A stretch of 64,000 nt of DNA from Saccharicrinis sp963667815 (GCA_963667815.1 OY764021.1); one strand, 5' to 3'. Positions 18,550-28,194 are shown, numbered from the stretch's first letter. Notes: generated by a model from the letters alone, not told the origin. Numbers and translations are program-made.

Positions 18550-18974
18550 GTTAATAGATAACTAAAACCCGGATTATGTATTAGAACTTCGTAATGCATA
18601 TTGCGGTTTAAACTCTTCCTAATCACCTAAACCTCCGTTGTAAAGAATACCTTCTTTAATCTTTTGAACAATTATGTTATAAATTAGAAGTAAATTTAAT
18701 ACACCCACAACAAAACACTCCTATAACACTCATTATCTTCACATTAAATAATTACAAAATAAAATCAACTCTAAATATTTGTTTTTATTAAATGATTTTA
18801 ACTATTTTTAATATAGATTCATTTACGAAAACAACCTACATCTCATTAAGCTGATTTACAGGCTGTAAATGCATCTTACACACCTATTCTTAATTGTATA
18901 TTATTTTATTTAAATAGTTAACCCTAACAATTTTATAGGTGTAATTTATATTCACACTGTTAAAATATTACGAT
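18550..18974. other. AT-rich intergenic region before pckA
   Basis: About 425 bp with no convincing reading frame, RNA gene or perfect TAnnTTTG box. The pckA promoter must lie here but I cannot place it. Confidence 0.5.
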
Positions 18975-20591
18975 ATGGAAGCAATCAAATCGACTGTTGA
19001 TCTATCCCAATATGGGATTAAAACAAACAACGATGTAATTTACAACCCATCCTACGAATTACTATTTAACGAAGAGGTAAATCAAAACCTCACGGGTTTT
19101 GAAAAAGGCACCTTAACAAAATTCGATGCTATTAATGTAATGACAGGACGATTCACGGGACGCTCTCCAAAAGATAAATATATTGTTTATGATGATATTA
19201 CTAAAGATTCTATTTGGTGGACATCAGAAAAAGCGCCAAATGATAACAGACCTTTATCTCCAGAAATATGGAAAACACTAAAGGAACAAGTCATAGACGA
19301 TCTTTCGCACAATAAATTGTTTGTAATGGATACTTTCTGTGGTGCCAATAAAGACACCCAACTTAAAGTAAGATTTATTACTGAAGTGGCATGGCAGGCT
19401 CATTTCGTAAAAAATATGTTTATACGTCCTACAGATGAACAATTAGAATCATATGGCGAACCTGATTTTGTGGTTCTCAATGCTTCCAAATTCACGAATC
19501 CCAATTGGCAAGAACAAGGAATGAATTCTGAGGTATTTACTATATTTAATTTAACAGAAAAGGTTCAACTTATCGGTGGTACATGGTACGGTGGAGAAAT
19601 GAAAAAGGGTATTTTTGCCATGATGAACTACTTCCTTCCATTAAAAGGAATTGCAGCTATGCACTGTTCAGCCAACAGAGGAAACAACGGTGATGTGGCT
19701 ATTTTCTTCGGCTTATCCGGAACGGGTAAAACTACCTTATCAACAGATCCTAAAAGAGCTTTAATTGGTGATGATGAACATGGATGGGATGATGATGGTG
19801 TATTTAATTTTGAAGGTGGATGTTATGCTAAAACCATTGACTTAGATAAGGAAAGTGAACCAGACATCTATCATGCCATCAAACGAAATGCATTATTAGA
19901 GAATGTAACTGTTTTGCCAGATGGCTCTGTTGATTTTTCGGATAAGTCTGTTACCGAAAACACAAGAGTCTCTTATCCTATTTATCACATTCACAATATT
20001 GTAAAACCAATATCAAAAGCTGGTCACGCAAACAAAGTAATATTTTTAACAGCTGATGCTTTTGGTGTGATGCCACCTGTATCTAAATTAAATCCTGAAC
20101 AAACCCAATACCATTTCTTATCAGGCTTTACTGCAAAATTAGCTGGTACTGAATTAGGAGTAACTGAACCGGTTCCAACTTTCTCTGCTTGTTTTGGTGA
20201 GGCATTCTTGTCACTTCACCCAACCAAATATGGAAAAGAATTGGTGAAGAAAATGCAAGCTCATAGTGCTACGGCCTACCTAGTAAATACAGGATGGAAT
20301 GGAACGGGCAAAAGAATATCAATTCAGGATACGAGGGCTATTATAGATGCCATTTTGGATGGATCGATAGAAAAAGCTGAAACCAAAACAATTCCTATTT
20401 TCAACTTAGAGGTTCCTACATTTTTACACGATGTAGATCCTGGAATTATGGATCCTAGGGATACTTACACTGATCCTGAAGAATGGACAAAAAAGGCAAA
20501 CGAATTGGCTCATTTGTTTATTGATAACTTTAAAAAATATACAGATACTGATTTAGGAAAAGAATTGGAAAAGGCAGGACCTGAAATGTAA
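18975..20591 (+). CDS. pckA: Phosphoenolpyruvate carboxykinase (ATP)
   Basis: This 538-residue cytosolic enzyme interconverts oxaloacetate plus ATP with PEP, CO2 and ADP. In gut and marine Bacteroidota it often runs toward oxaloacetate during fermentation. Signature stretches are MTGRFTGRSPKDKYIV, the kinase-1 P-loop FFGLSGTGKTTLSTDP, the metal/kinase-2 segment DDEHGWDDDGVFNFEGGCYAK and PVPTFSACFGEAFL with the C-terminal TGWNGTGKRISI. Length matches the ATP-dependent family (about 535-540). It stands alone between terminators. Confidence 0.97.
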   Translation: MEAIKSTVDLSQYGIKTNNDVIYNPSYELLFNEEVNQNLTGFEKGTLTKFDAINVMTGRFTGRSPKDKYIVYDDITKDSIWWTSEKAPNDNRPLSPEIWKTLKEQVIDDLSHNKLFVMDTFCGANKDTQLKVRFITEVAWQAHFVKNMFIRPTDEQLESYGEPDFVVLNASKFTNPNWQEQGMNSEVFTIFNLTEKVQLIGGTWYGGEMKKGIFAMMNYFLPLKGIAAMHCSANRGNNGDVAIFFGLSGTGKTTLSTDPKRALIGDDEHGWDDDGVFNFEGGCYAKTIDLDKESEPDIYHAIKRNALLENVTVLPDGSVDFSDKSVTENTRVSYPIYHIHNIVKPISKAGHANKVIFLTADAFGVMPPVSKLNPEQTQYHFLSGFTAKLAGTELGVTEPVPTFSACFGEAFLSLHPTKYGKELVKKMQAHSATAYLVNTGWNGTGKRISIQDTRAIIDAILDGSIEKAETKTIPIFNLEVPTFLHDVDPGIMDPRDTYTDPEEWTKKANELAHLFIDNFKKYTDTDLGKELEKAGPEM

Positions 20592-20600
20592 TACAATAAA

Positions 20601-20630
20601 AAAGGAGGCTAACATCTTGCCTCCTTTCTA
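20601..20630. terminator. Terminator between converging pckA and the minus-strand gene
   Basis: AAAGGAGGC and GCCTCCTTT make a 9-bp stem with a 9-base loop. TCTAATTTTTT follows on plus, and an A-run precedes it, giving T on the minus strand. Confidence 0.85.
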
Positions 20631-20635
20631 ATTTT

Positions 20636-21082
20636 TTATTTAAATAAAAACATCATCCGTCTCTGCCCATCAGGCATCCCAATGATATTATTAATATAAT
20701 CTTCCTTAAAATTTAAAGATCCTTTTTGAATAAACCCTTTACCCCAAGGCATATTACATCCCCACGATCCTGATTTAATCGCTTTAGACAAATTTTCAAT
20801 TACAACAATGGTATGCACACCAACAGTAATTACGCAGGCTTTATACGATTTTGCTTCTTCTAAGGAACCTGCAATATTTTCTTTAGTCAAAACTATAGAT
20901 TTTGCAGCCTGATCAAATGCCAATTTGTTAATACTCGAAATAGGCGAACTTTCGTTCAGATCTGATATTTCTAATGAAATAACACCATCTGTTAAATCTT
21001 TAATTAATTCAGCCTTATTTTCCTGAGCTTTAACAACTCCTATTGTCATAAAAAATAATAGACCTGTAAATAATAATTTCAT
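20636..21082 (-). CDS. Small exported protein of unknown function
   Basis: The 148-residue product has a signal peptide (MKLLFTGLLFFMTIGVVKAQ, cut after AQ) and a mature region of about 128 residues. No family was recognised. The centre contains a hydrophobic strand (ACVITVGVHTIVVIENL), followed by a tryptophan/cysteine/glycine-rich patch (SGSWGCNMPWGKGFIQKG) and a basic C-terminus. Its single mature cysteine pair is separated widely (about residues 83 and 109), so a disulfide is possible. It is transcribed toward pckA and shares a terminator with it. Confidence 0.6.
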   Translation of the reverse strand: MKLLFTGLLFFMTIGVVKAQENKAELIKDLTDGVISLEISDLNESSPISSINKLAFDQAAKSIVLTKENIAGSLEEAKSYKACVITVGVHTIVVIENLSKAIKSGSWGCNMPWGKGFIQKGSLNFKEDYINNIIGMPDGQRRMMFLFK

Positions 21083-21512
21083 TTGTATGTATTTTTAAAT
21101 AATTCGGATATTTAGTTTTAAATGTAATTCTTAGTAAAAACTCTTTAATCACTATTTTATATACATTTATCATCATTATTACGCATCTCATCATTAAATG
21201 TTTCATCATACACTTTAAGTTATTGTAAACAAATTATACAAAGCATTCCTATTAGATTAAAAACATCTTCTTAAATGAATACTGTTACTTGCTAACACGT
21301 TTTATAAACCAAACCTGAAATAACTAAGATTATTTTCACTGTGTAATAGTTGAACAAATTAATCCATTAGACCATACAAAACTGCATTTCATCAAAAACA
21401 GATTAAGGAGTATAAAATACAGTAGCTCATTATTTGTAATAATCAAAAAACAATCTTTTTCTTTGTCAACAGAAAACAGGTGTATTACAACTTAAACCAT
21501 AATTAATTAACT
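21083..21512. other. Intergenic region between divergent genes
   Basis: About 430 bp of AT-rich DNA between the small exported protein and the DUF4114 lipoprotein. I see no clear hairpin, TAnnTTTG box or small gene, although promoters for both genes must be here. Confidence 0.5.
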
Positions 21513-23402
21513 ATGAAAAACATTAGATTTATCATTACTATTCTCTTGGGCACATTGGCATTTTATAGTTGCCAGCAAGATGCTCTTATATCTGATAAAC
21601 AAGAAGAAAACTTCAATGAGTTAGGGAATTTGCTGATTAATACCGATGGAGAAAATCTGGCATCAAGAATTAACTACAAAGATGAGATTGTTCCTATTGT
21701 GGAAACCAACACTTCCTCTATTTTAAAAAGTGCAGACGATTTACAGGAAATTGATCTAACAAAAAATTATGTTTTTAAATTAAAAGCAGAAGTTGCCTCC
21801 CCTGTATATAATGACAATACACTTCAAGCATCTCATGTTACCATTCATGATAATTATGCTTTTGTTACCTATAATACTCAAGGAGCAAAATGGCTTGGAG
21901 GAATTGAAATATTTGATATCACCGATGAAAAGAATCCTGTAATTATTTCAAGTGCTATACTTGATAATACAGATGTAAGTGCCATTGATTACTATGATGG
22001 AAAAATTTATATCGTTGGTGCGAGAGGTGACTATATGGAAGCTGGATTTTCATCACCTGCATTTTTAGAAGTTATTTCTTTAAATGAATCAATGGCTTTT
22101 GAAAAAGTTGATACAATTATAGATATCCTTTCATATGTTGGTACAGATATAAAAGTTGTTGATGGTATTATATACACAACCAGTGGTTCCGCTGGAACGC
22201 TTACTGTATTTGATGCAGCATACAATATGATCAGTTCTCAAGAAATAAGTGATATTCGTTCAGTAGATGCCAATTCAGATAATCTATACGTACTTCAAGG
22301 ACAAGAAGGAAGAGTAAATGTATTTGGATTATCTGATGGGGTTTATAAAGAAACCTATAATGTTGGAGGTGCAAATACACCAGAGTCTAAATCTGAAATT
22401 GCTGCAACCAACGATTATATTTTTGCTGCACTAAATGAAGGAGGCCTTTCTATACTTAATTTAGATGGAACTATAAAACAAAATATACCAAGACCAGAAA
22501 CACCAGAAGGATCATTGGATGAAAATAACGTAACTAACAGTGTTTCTGTTAATGGCGACCTGGTTTTAATTGGAAATGGTGAGTCAGGGGTTCACATTGG
22601 TGGACTTATTAAAGAAAATGATGATAATGTAAGTATGTTGGGAGCCATGCAGTTTAACAACTATCAGTCAACCAACTTTGTTGAATCCAAAGACAACCTT
22701 ATTTTTGTAGCGACTGGATTAGGTGGATTAAAAATTCTGGCTATAAGTATTGATGAGGGTGTACCTGATGATGTTGAACCTACTAAACCTTGCGAAACAT
22801 TAATGGACAAAATATCTAAACTTTTTCCTGAAAGTAAAGATGCAAGAAAACAACATGAGGATTTATTTAGCGAAACAGCTCAATTAAACATTCTTGTTAC
22901 TAAAGAAACTCCTGTTTATGTTTCATTTATTGATGAAGGAGCCAGCTGGAAAAACACATTCGGGTATTATACCTATCAGGAAAATAATCCACCTCAATGT
23001 ATTGATGACATTGAAAAGCACATTGTTTTTCCAAACGTATCAAAAGTAAAAGAAGGTGGAGGTCTTGACTTTGGCGACCGTGTTCAATTGGGAGATAGCA
23101 GTTTTCCGGCAGGTACAGTAATTGGTTTTTATATTGTGGCCAGAGGTTGGAAAAATGGCTTAACAGTTGATGGAAGCTACACACATTATACTGACAGAAT
23201 ATTTAATATTAACCAAGCACAACAATCGACTCTATTTTTAAGTAGCGACTGCGATGATATTGTTCTAACTTTTGAAGACGTAAAGGTTGACCTTAATTCG
23301 TGTGATCATGATTTTAACGATATTATACTAACGATAAAAGATTCAAAAGACATGAGTGTACCTAATACTAAATTAGATATTTCAGGTCTGTCAAAAAAAT
23401 AG
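21513..23402 (+). CDS. Lipoprotein with LVIVD-type beta-propeller repeats and C-terminal DUF4114
   Basis: The 629-residue protein has a lipoprotein signal (lipobox FYSC, Cys21). From about 85 to 420 it has repeated blade-like units such as HVTIHDNYAFVTY..GGIEIFDITDEKNPVII and NDYIFAALNEGGLSILNLDG, typical of LVIVD repeats that fold as propellers. From about 480 to 615 it carries a DUF4114 domain (YVSFIDEGASWKNTFGYYTY, VQLGDSSFPAGTVIGFY, DHDFNDIILTIKD) with acidic residues likely to bind calcium. It is probably surface-exposed. Specific role unknown. It stands alone, followed by a GC-rich repeat region. Confidence 0.8.
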   Translation: MKNIRFIITILLGTLAFYSCQQDALISDKQEENFNELGNLLINTDGENLASRINYKDEIVPIVETNTSSILKSADDLQEIDLTKNYVFKLKAEVASPVYNDNTLQASHVTIHDNYAFVTYNTQGAKWLGGIEIFDITDEKNPVIISSAILDNTDVSAIDYYDGKIYIVGARGDYMEAGFSSPAFLEVISLNESMAFEKVDTIIDILSYVGTDIKVVDGIIYTTSGSAGTLTVFDAAYNMISSQEISDIRSVDANSDNLYVLQGQEGRVNVFGLSDGVYKETYNVGGANTPESKSEIAATNDYIFAALNEGGLSILNLDGTIKQNIPRPETPEGSLDENNVTNSVSVNGDLVLIGNGESGVHIGGLIKENDDNVSMLGAMQFNNYQSTNFVESKDNLIFVATGLGGLKILAISIDEGVPDDVEPTKPCETLMDKISKLFPESKDARKQHEDLFSETAQLNILVTKETPVYVSFIDEGASWKNTFGYYTYQENNPPQCIDDIEKHIVFPNVSKVKEGGGLDFGDRVQLGDSSFPAGTVIGFYIVARGWKNGLTVDGSYTHYTDRIFNINQAQQSTLFLSSDCDDIVLTFEDVKVDLNSCDHDFNDIILTIKDSKDMSVPNTKLDISGLSKK

Positions 23403-23478
23403 ATAGAAGACGGCAAACACAAAGCAAGAATTATTAACGTTGAATATATCAACGGTATATAATAAAACTATTTAACAG

Positions 23479-23505
23479 GGCTGGACGCATGCGTCCGGCC
23501 TTTGT
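23479..23505 (+). terminator. GC-rich palindrome, possible terminator
   Basis: GGCTGGACGCA pairs with TGCGTCCGGCC (one wobble), including the perfect 14-bp palindrome GGACGCATGCGTCC at 23483-23496. TTTGTT follows. It lies 77 bp after the DUF4114 gene. Confidence 0.5.
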
Positions 23506-23510
23506 TACCT

Positions 23511-23577
23511 TATGCGTCCGGAGTGCACCACCCTATGCGTCCGGAGTGTACCACCTTATACGTCCGGAGTGCATTAA
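23511..23577. repeat. Tandem repeat of 23-bp GC-rich unit (about 2.9 copies)
   Basis: TATGCGTCCGGAGTGCACCA begins the unit; copies start at 23511, 23534 and 23557 with one or two changes each. The same ACGCATGCGTCCGG core appears in the palindrome just upstream. The GC content is far above the surrounding DNA. Confidence 0.8.
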
Positions 23578-23962
23578 TAAGTAGGTTCAGGCAACGAATT
23601 ACAAGGCTGATAATCTACTAACCTGATTTCGCCATAAAATTAATGGCTCAGATCGAATATACATAATTGGTTTTGTGAACTTTAAGGAAAATACATCAGG
23701 ATATCTTAAGCAACATATGACGAAGAAAACAGTTGTTTATATTCATAAACTTATGCATTTCATTAGACTATCGATTTACTTCTTTAAATTTTGTCACCAT
23801 AGCTCGTTGTGCTTCTGACATTTGCATTGTATATCAATCATCTAATGAAATCTGAGCTCTTTAATTTTAATCAGATTAAGGTTACTACTTACAATGCTAA
23901 ATGATCCATATCAGAAACAATCTACCATTATGAAAGATGCATCAGACTACTAATAAAGAAAA
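23578..23962. other. Non-coding intergenic stretch
   Basis: About 385 bp with stop codons in all frames and no recognised gene or RNA. It may be decayed sequence. Confidence 0.45.
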
Positions 23963-23998
23963 AAGTCAGGAAGCATAAAACTACCTGACTTATTTTTT
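23963..23998. terminator. Terminator of the kdu operon
   Basis: AAGTCAGG pairs with CCTGACTT. T-runs lie on both sides, so it works on the minus strand (end of the lacI-kduI-kduD-DUF4861 operon) and possibly on plus. Confidence 0.85.
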
Positions 23999-24037
23999 TG
24001 TATCAGAGAACTAATCTCTAAACTACAATATGTAAGA

Positions 24038-25207
24038 TTACTTAACTGTTACTTGCAATGGATTTTGTATTTTCTGAGCAAAATTTGCTAAATAAGTCTC
24101 CCAGGCATCTTTACCTGCAAATTGCTTACTTTCGCTCCATGCAAAACCTGCATAATACTCTACTTTTCCATCAATAACTTTAAGATGTAATAAAACATTA
24201 CTATGATCTTTTACATCTGAATCAATACGAGTATAACCGGCATAGTATTTAGGATCAATTACAATTGCATTACCCAATTCGTTTCCAAAATAAGGTGCAT
24301 AATAATCTGCAAAAACAGCAGTTGAATCCACAGTCAATTCACCATCATTCTCATGTAAAGTAATACCTGTTGTTAAAACATCAGCTCCCTTAACGTCAAC
24401 TGTAATTTTAGTCAGGTTAGAACCCAAATCAATTGAAATTGTTTTTTGTTCCTGAACTTTAACATCACCTGTACCATATGAATCATAATCTAAAACAAAT
24501 TTTGTTTTAACAGGACCATTTAACAACACATGTGAATCTGTAAAGTTAACCGATTGAACAAGCGAATCGTTTACCATAACTCCAGTACCTCCAGCGCCTA
24601 AACCAGGTCCTACATGATAGTTATCCAAACCTTCACCCCTGTCATTATGGTAGTACATAGGATCTTCTAAATATCCCTTATACCATTTATTAATAACAGA
24701 ATAGTCAACCTTTTTTAACCAACAATCCAAGCCTCCGGAAATACCACCTCCTGGTTTTCCTTCTTCAGCTAATTTTTTTAAAGCAGGACCGTACATTCTA
24801 AACGCCACTTTATCATTTTCCCAAGTAAAGTCATCGTAACGTTCCGGAACAAAGCGACCAAATGTTTTAACTTCTGTTGATGGTAAGGTTGTTGTACCTG
24901 CTTTTACAATAAAATCTTTAGATTCACCTGCTTTTAAATCAGCTTGGAACAAAATGGCCTCAAAAGTTTGATCTGAATTTTCATCGACCAATTGGCTACG
25001 AAGTTCAGTACCAGTTGCCTTGTCAATTACAATAATCTGATCAGAAGTAGAAGCTAAAGTTCCCAGATCAACTTTCACGGTTTCTGCACCTCTATTTATA
25101 TCTAAAGGATTAGTTACAGAAACGGTTAAAGATTTCTGGCTGCCAGTGCAGGCACTAAACGCAGCCAGAAAAAATATCATATAAGAAAAATTAAAAATCT
25201 TTTGCAT
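24038..25207 (-). CDS. DUF4861 lipoprotein (unsaturated-uronate operon)
   Basis: The protein of about 389 residues has a lipoprotein signal (lipobox FSAC). After an N-terminal beta-sandwich (about 25-120, VTNPLDINRGAETVKVDLG) comes the DUF4861 hallmark GRFVPERYDDFTWENDKVAFRMYGPAL, taken in parts, with LDCWLKKVDYSVINKWY, GLDNYHVGPGLGAGGTG, NFTDSHVLLNGPVKTKFVLDY and a C-terminal YYAPYFGNEL...YYAGYTR. The in-frame ATG at 25207 is preferred to the TTG at 25213, which abuts the kduD stop. It is the last gene of the kdu operon. Activity is not firmly known; the link to uronate polymers is by recurrent context. Confidence 0.82.
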   Translation of the reverse strand: MQKIFNFSYMIFFLAAFSACTGSQKSLTVSVTNPLDINRGAETVKVDLGTLASTSDQIIVIDKATGTELRSQLVDENSDQTFEAILFQADLKAGESKDFIVKAGTTTLPSTEVKTFGRFVPERYDDFTWENDKVAFRMYGPALKKLAEEGKPGGGISGGLDCWLKKVDYSVINKWYKGYLEDPMYYHNDRGEGLDNYHVGPGLGAGGTGVMVNDSLVQSVNFTDSHVLLNGPVKTKFVLDYDSYGTGDVKVQEQKTISIDLGSNLTKITVDVKGADVLTTGITLHENDGELTVDSTAVFADYYAPYFGNELGNAIVIDPKYYAGYTRIDSDVKDHSNVLLHLKVIDGKVEYYAGFAWSESKQFAGKDAWETYLANFAQKIQNPLQVTVK

Positions 25208-25213
25208 ATACAA

Positions 25214-26011
25214 TTAGATTTCATTTTCTCCTTTAACATAACCAAAGTTGGCTAAAATACCACCATCTACATAAAGAACATGACCATTAACAAAGTCTGC
25301 AGCTTTAGAAGATAAGAATAAACAAGCATTACCTACATCTTCAGGCTCACCCCAACGTCCTGCAGGAGTACGAGTCATCACTAAGTCATTAAATGGATGA
25401 CCGTTAACACGGATAGGAGCTGTTTGTGAAGTAGCGATATAACCAGGACCAATTCCGTTAATTTGAACGTTATATTTAGCCCACTCACAAGTCATGTTTT
25501 CTGTTAAAAGTTTTAATCCTCCTTTAGCTGCAGCATAAGCTGAAACATTTTGACGACCATAAACACTCATCATTGAACACATGTTGATGATTTTTCCCTG
25601 ACGACGCTCAATCATACCAGGAGCAATACGCTTAGCCACAATTAAAGGAGCAACTAAATCAACATCAATCACTTGTTCAAAATCTTTAATTGGCATATCT
25701 AAAATAGGTACACGCTTAATGATACCTGCATTGTTTACCAAAATATCGATAGGACCAACTTCTTTTTCAATAATGCTAACGCCTTTATCAACTTCTTCTT
25801 CACTACAAACGTTAAATTTTACAGTAAATACATCGATTCCATCTTTAGCATATTCTTCTTTAGCTTCAGCTAATTTTTCTTCGCTTAAATCGTTAACACA
25901 AAGTTTAGCACCAGCTTTAGCTAACATTTTACCGCAAGCCATACCAATACCATGAGTTCCTCCTGTTACAAGAGCTACTTTACCTGAAAGGTCAAATAAT
26001 TCGTTTATCAT
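25214..26011 (-). CDS. kduD: 2-dehydro-3-deoxy-D-gluconate 5-dehydrogenase
   Basis: This 265-residue short-chain dehydrogenase reduces 2,5-diketo-3-deoxygluconate to 2-keto-3-deoxygluconate, the second step after KduI. The nucleotide motif VTGGTHGIGMACG is at 16-28 and NNAGI near 92. The catalytic Ser/Tyr/Lys set includes MCSMMSVYGRQNVSAYAAAKGG, read in parts. The IGPGYIATSQTAPIR stretch is typical of KduD in the SDR family, and its length is slightly above E. coli KduD (253). It lies 83 bp after kduI and directly before the DUF4861 lipoprotein. Confidence 0.9.
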   Translation of the reverse strand: MINELFDLSGKVALVTGGTHGIGMACGKMLAKAGAKLCVNDLSEEKLAEAKEEYAKDGIDVFTVKFNVCSEEEVDKGVSIIEKEVGPIDILVNNAGIIKRVPILDMPIKDFEQVIDVDLVAPLIVAKRIAPGMIERRQGKIINMCSMMSVYGRQNVSAYAAAKGGLKLLTENMTCEWAKYNVQINGIGPGYIATSQTAPIRVNGHPFNDLVMTRTPAGRWGEPEDVGNACLFLSSKAADFVNGHVLYVDGGILANFGYVKGENEI

Positions 26012-26094
26012 AATTTGGATATTTATTTTATTACTAATCTGTTATATATACCTCATCACAATTTGATAATGATGAGGTATTGGTATTTTTATGC

Positions 26095-26931
26095 TTATTT
26101 CAATTCGTTTGGTTGACGAATATCCATATCTGTATAATCAAGATTTTCACCTGCCATACCCCAAATAAAAATATAATTTGAAGTACCTGCAGCACTGTGA
26201 ATACTCCATGATGGAGAAAGCACTGCTTGCTCATTTTGCATCCAAATATGACGTGTTTCATCAGTCTGTCCCATAAAGTGACATACCGCCTGATTTTCTG
26301 GAACTTCAAAATAAAAGTAAGCTTCCATTCTTCGGTTATGAGTATGAGCTGGCATTGTATTCCAAACACTACCAGGTTGTAAAGCTGTCATCCCCATTTG
26401 CAACTGACAAGTTGGAATTACTTCTTTAACAATTAACTGGTTAATTTGACGCTCGTTAGAAGTTTCTAAAGAACCCAATTGTAATACATTAGCATCTCCT
26501 AGTGTTACATGTTTTGAAGGGAATGCTTTATGTGCAGGAGCTGAGTTAATATATAAATGAGCTGGTTTTGACGCGTCAACTGATTCAAATACAACATCTT
26601 TAACTCCTTGACCTAAATATAATGCCTCCTTATATTTTAATGTATAAACTTCACCATCAGCAGTAATTGTTGCATCGCCACCAACGTTAATAATTCCCAT
26701 CTCACGACGAGCTAAAAAGTATTCAGCTTTTAACTCCTCATAAGTTTCCAATTTAATTGGCTTGTCAGTAGGAACAGCACCTCCTACAATATATCTGTCA
26801 TAAAAAGAATATACCAGGTTAATTTCACCAGGAACCATTACTTTTTCAATTAAAAACTCTTTTCTGATACGAGTAGTATCATAACTTTTTACATCTTCAG
26901 GATGTACTGCATAACGTACTTCTAAACTCAT
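26095..26931 (-). CDS. kduI: 5-keto-4-deoxyuronate isomerase
   Basis: This 278-residue zinc cupin isomerises 5-keto-4-deoxyuronate, produced from unsaturated uronic acids released by polysaccharide lyases. The N-terminal signature RYAVHPEDVKSYDTTRIRKEFL and KVMVPGEINLVYSFYDR match the family. The metal site PAHTHNRRMEAYFYFEVPEN and C-terminal SWSIHSAAGTSNYIFIWGMAGEN are intact, and the length equals E. coli KduI (278). It follows the LacI regulator by 26 bp, so both are in one transcript. Its presence points to lyase-derived oligosaccharides such as pectin or ulvan fragments as substrate. Confidence 0.96.
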   Translation of the reverse strand: MSLEVRYAVHPEDVKSYDTTRIRKEFLIEKVMVPGEINLVYSFYDRYIVGGAVPTDKPIKLETYEELKAEYFLARREMGIINVGGDATITADGEVYTLKYKEALYLGQGVKDVVFESVDASKPAHLYINSAPAHKAFPSKHVTLGDANVLQLGSLETSNERQINQLIVKEVIPTCQLQMGMTALQPGSVWNTMPAHTHNRRMEAYFYFEVPENQAVCHFMGQTDETRHIWMQNEQAVLSPSWSIHSAAGTSNYIFIWGMAGENLDYTDMDIRQPNELK

Positions 26932-26956
26932 GTCTATTACTTTTAAAAGTTAATAT

Positions 26957-27958
26957 TTATCTTTTTGATGATTCTCGTTCTTTGAACTCTACAGGCACAA
27001 CACGCTCAATATTATGTAAATCTCCATTTATGGCATCTATCATTTCCTGAGCTGCAATTCGGCCAATTTCTCTACCATCTTGTTCTATTGAAGATAAAGA
27101 TGGATGTAACATCTCTGCAAATGGTTCATTTCCAAAACCTACTAATCCAAATTTTCCGGGAAACTCAACTTCAAGTTCTTTTAAACCTTCAAAAACTCCA
27201 AAAGCAGAATAGTCGCCTGCACAAAAAACAGCGTCTATTTCCTTTTCTTTCAATACTTTTTGTATGGTTTCCAATCCAGAATCGCGAGTTATAATATCCT
27301 CCAGAATAAGTGACTCATCTACTTCTCCCAACTCCTCGGCAATGGCCTTTTTGTATCCTATAATACGTTCACCATATACATTAATCATTTTATTTCCGGA
27401 AAAATGGGCAATTCGTTTATAACCCGATTGTAACAAGTACTTGGTTGCTAAATAAGCTCCGGTTACATTGTCATTTACAATCTTTGGTCCTTTTAAATCT
27501 TTACAAACCCTATCAAACTGAACTAATGGAACATTTGCATCAACCACACCTTGCAGGTGTTCATATCGATTTGTTTCAACAGATAGCGAAATAATAATAC
27601 CTCCTACCCTGTTTCTCATTAATGAATGAACTGCCTTAATTTCTGATTCCAGTTCCTCATGACTCTGCATAATTAAAAGACTGTATCCGGCAGGGTTTAG
27701 AATTTCTTCTACTCCACTAATGATATTACTAAAGAAATGACGATTGATTCTTGGAACAATCATTCCAATTAAATCCGATTTTCCTTTACGTAACGATGAT
27801 GCCATTAAATTAGGCTGGTATCCCATTTCATGGGCCATTCGTTTCACCTTATCGCGGGTTGCCTGACTAACTCTTTTATTATCAGCCAAAGCCCTTGAAA
27901 TAGTGGAAGGAGTAACACCTAATTTTTTAGCAATATCATTAATTGTAACTTTCTTCAT
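26957..27958 (-). CDS. LacI-family transcriptional regulator of the kdu operon
   Basis: The 333-residue protein starts with a canonical LacI headpiece (TINDIAKKLGVTPSTISRAL, residues 4-23) and hinge (AHEMGYQPNLMASSLRKGKSD). A sugar-binding type sensor domain follows (LIGMIVPRINRHFFSNIISG through VGFGNEPFAEMLHPSLSSIEQ). It is the first gene of the operon lacI-kduI-kduD-DUF4861. Just upstream lie two 20-bp repeats, each carrying GCAATCGTTTG next to a -7 box on the minus strand, so it probably represses its own operon. The effector may be a keto-deoxy uronate; that is inference. Confidence 0.9.
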   Translation of the reverse strand: MKKVTINDIAKKLGVTPSTISRALADNKRVSQATRDKVKRMAHEMGYQPNLMASSLRKGKSDLIGMIVPRINRHFFSNIISGVEEILNPAGYSLLIMQSHEELESEIKAVHSLMRNRVGGIIISLSVETNRYEHLQGVVDANVPLVQFDRVCKDLKGPKIVNDNVTGAYLATKYLLQSGYKRIAHFSGNKMINVYGERIIGYKKAIAEELGEVDESLILEDIITRDSGLETIQKVLKEKEIDAVFCAGDYSAFGVFEGLKELEVEFPGKFGLVGFGNEPFAEMLHPSLSSIEQDGREIGRIAAQEMIDAINGDLHNIERVVPVEFKERESSKR

Positions 27959-27972
27959 TCAATTAATTTTGA

Positions 27973-28012
27973 ACAAAAATACAAACGATTGCACAAAAAT
28001 ACAAACGATTGC
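27973..28012 (-). promoter_or_regulatory. Duplicated promoter/operator of the lacI-kdu operon
   Basis: ACAAAAATACAAACGATTGC occurs twice in perfect tandem (27973-27992 and 27993-28012). On the minus strand each copy reads GCAATCGTTTGTATTTTTGT: a LacI-like half-palindrome with central CG, directly followed by TATTTTTG, a perfect -7 box. Boxes lie at 27974-27981 and 27994-28001, giving leaders of roughly 10 and 30 bases. Two stacked start sites with two operators suggest tight autoregulation. Confidence 0.75.
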
Positions 28013-28194
28013 GCAATTTTAAGAAATTTAATTTCTCATAAAAGATTTCAATAATATGAACAACCTCAAACACATCGACTAACACTCTCTTTATATACCT
28101 ATTAACTCCTACTCCAACAAAAAATCGCCATAATATTCATTATTGAATTTTATGGCGATTCCACTGCTCTGAAAAACTTTCGTTCTAAATCAGA

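Noticed and set aside
18590..18612. AATGCATATTGCGG shared with 33914-33928 and 53283-53296 (inverted)
   Set aside because: A 14-bp match in 64 kb of AT-rich DNA is expected by chance several times.
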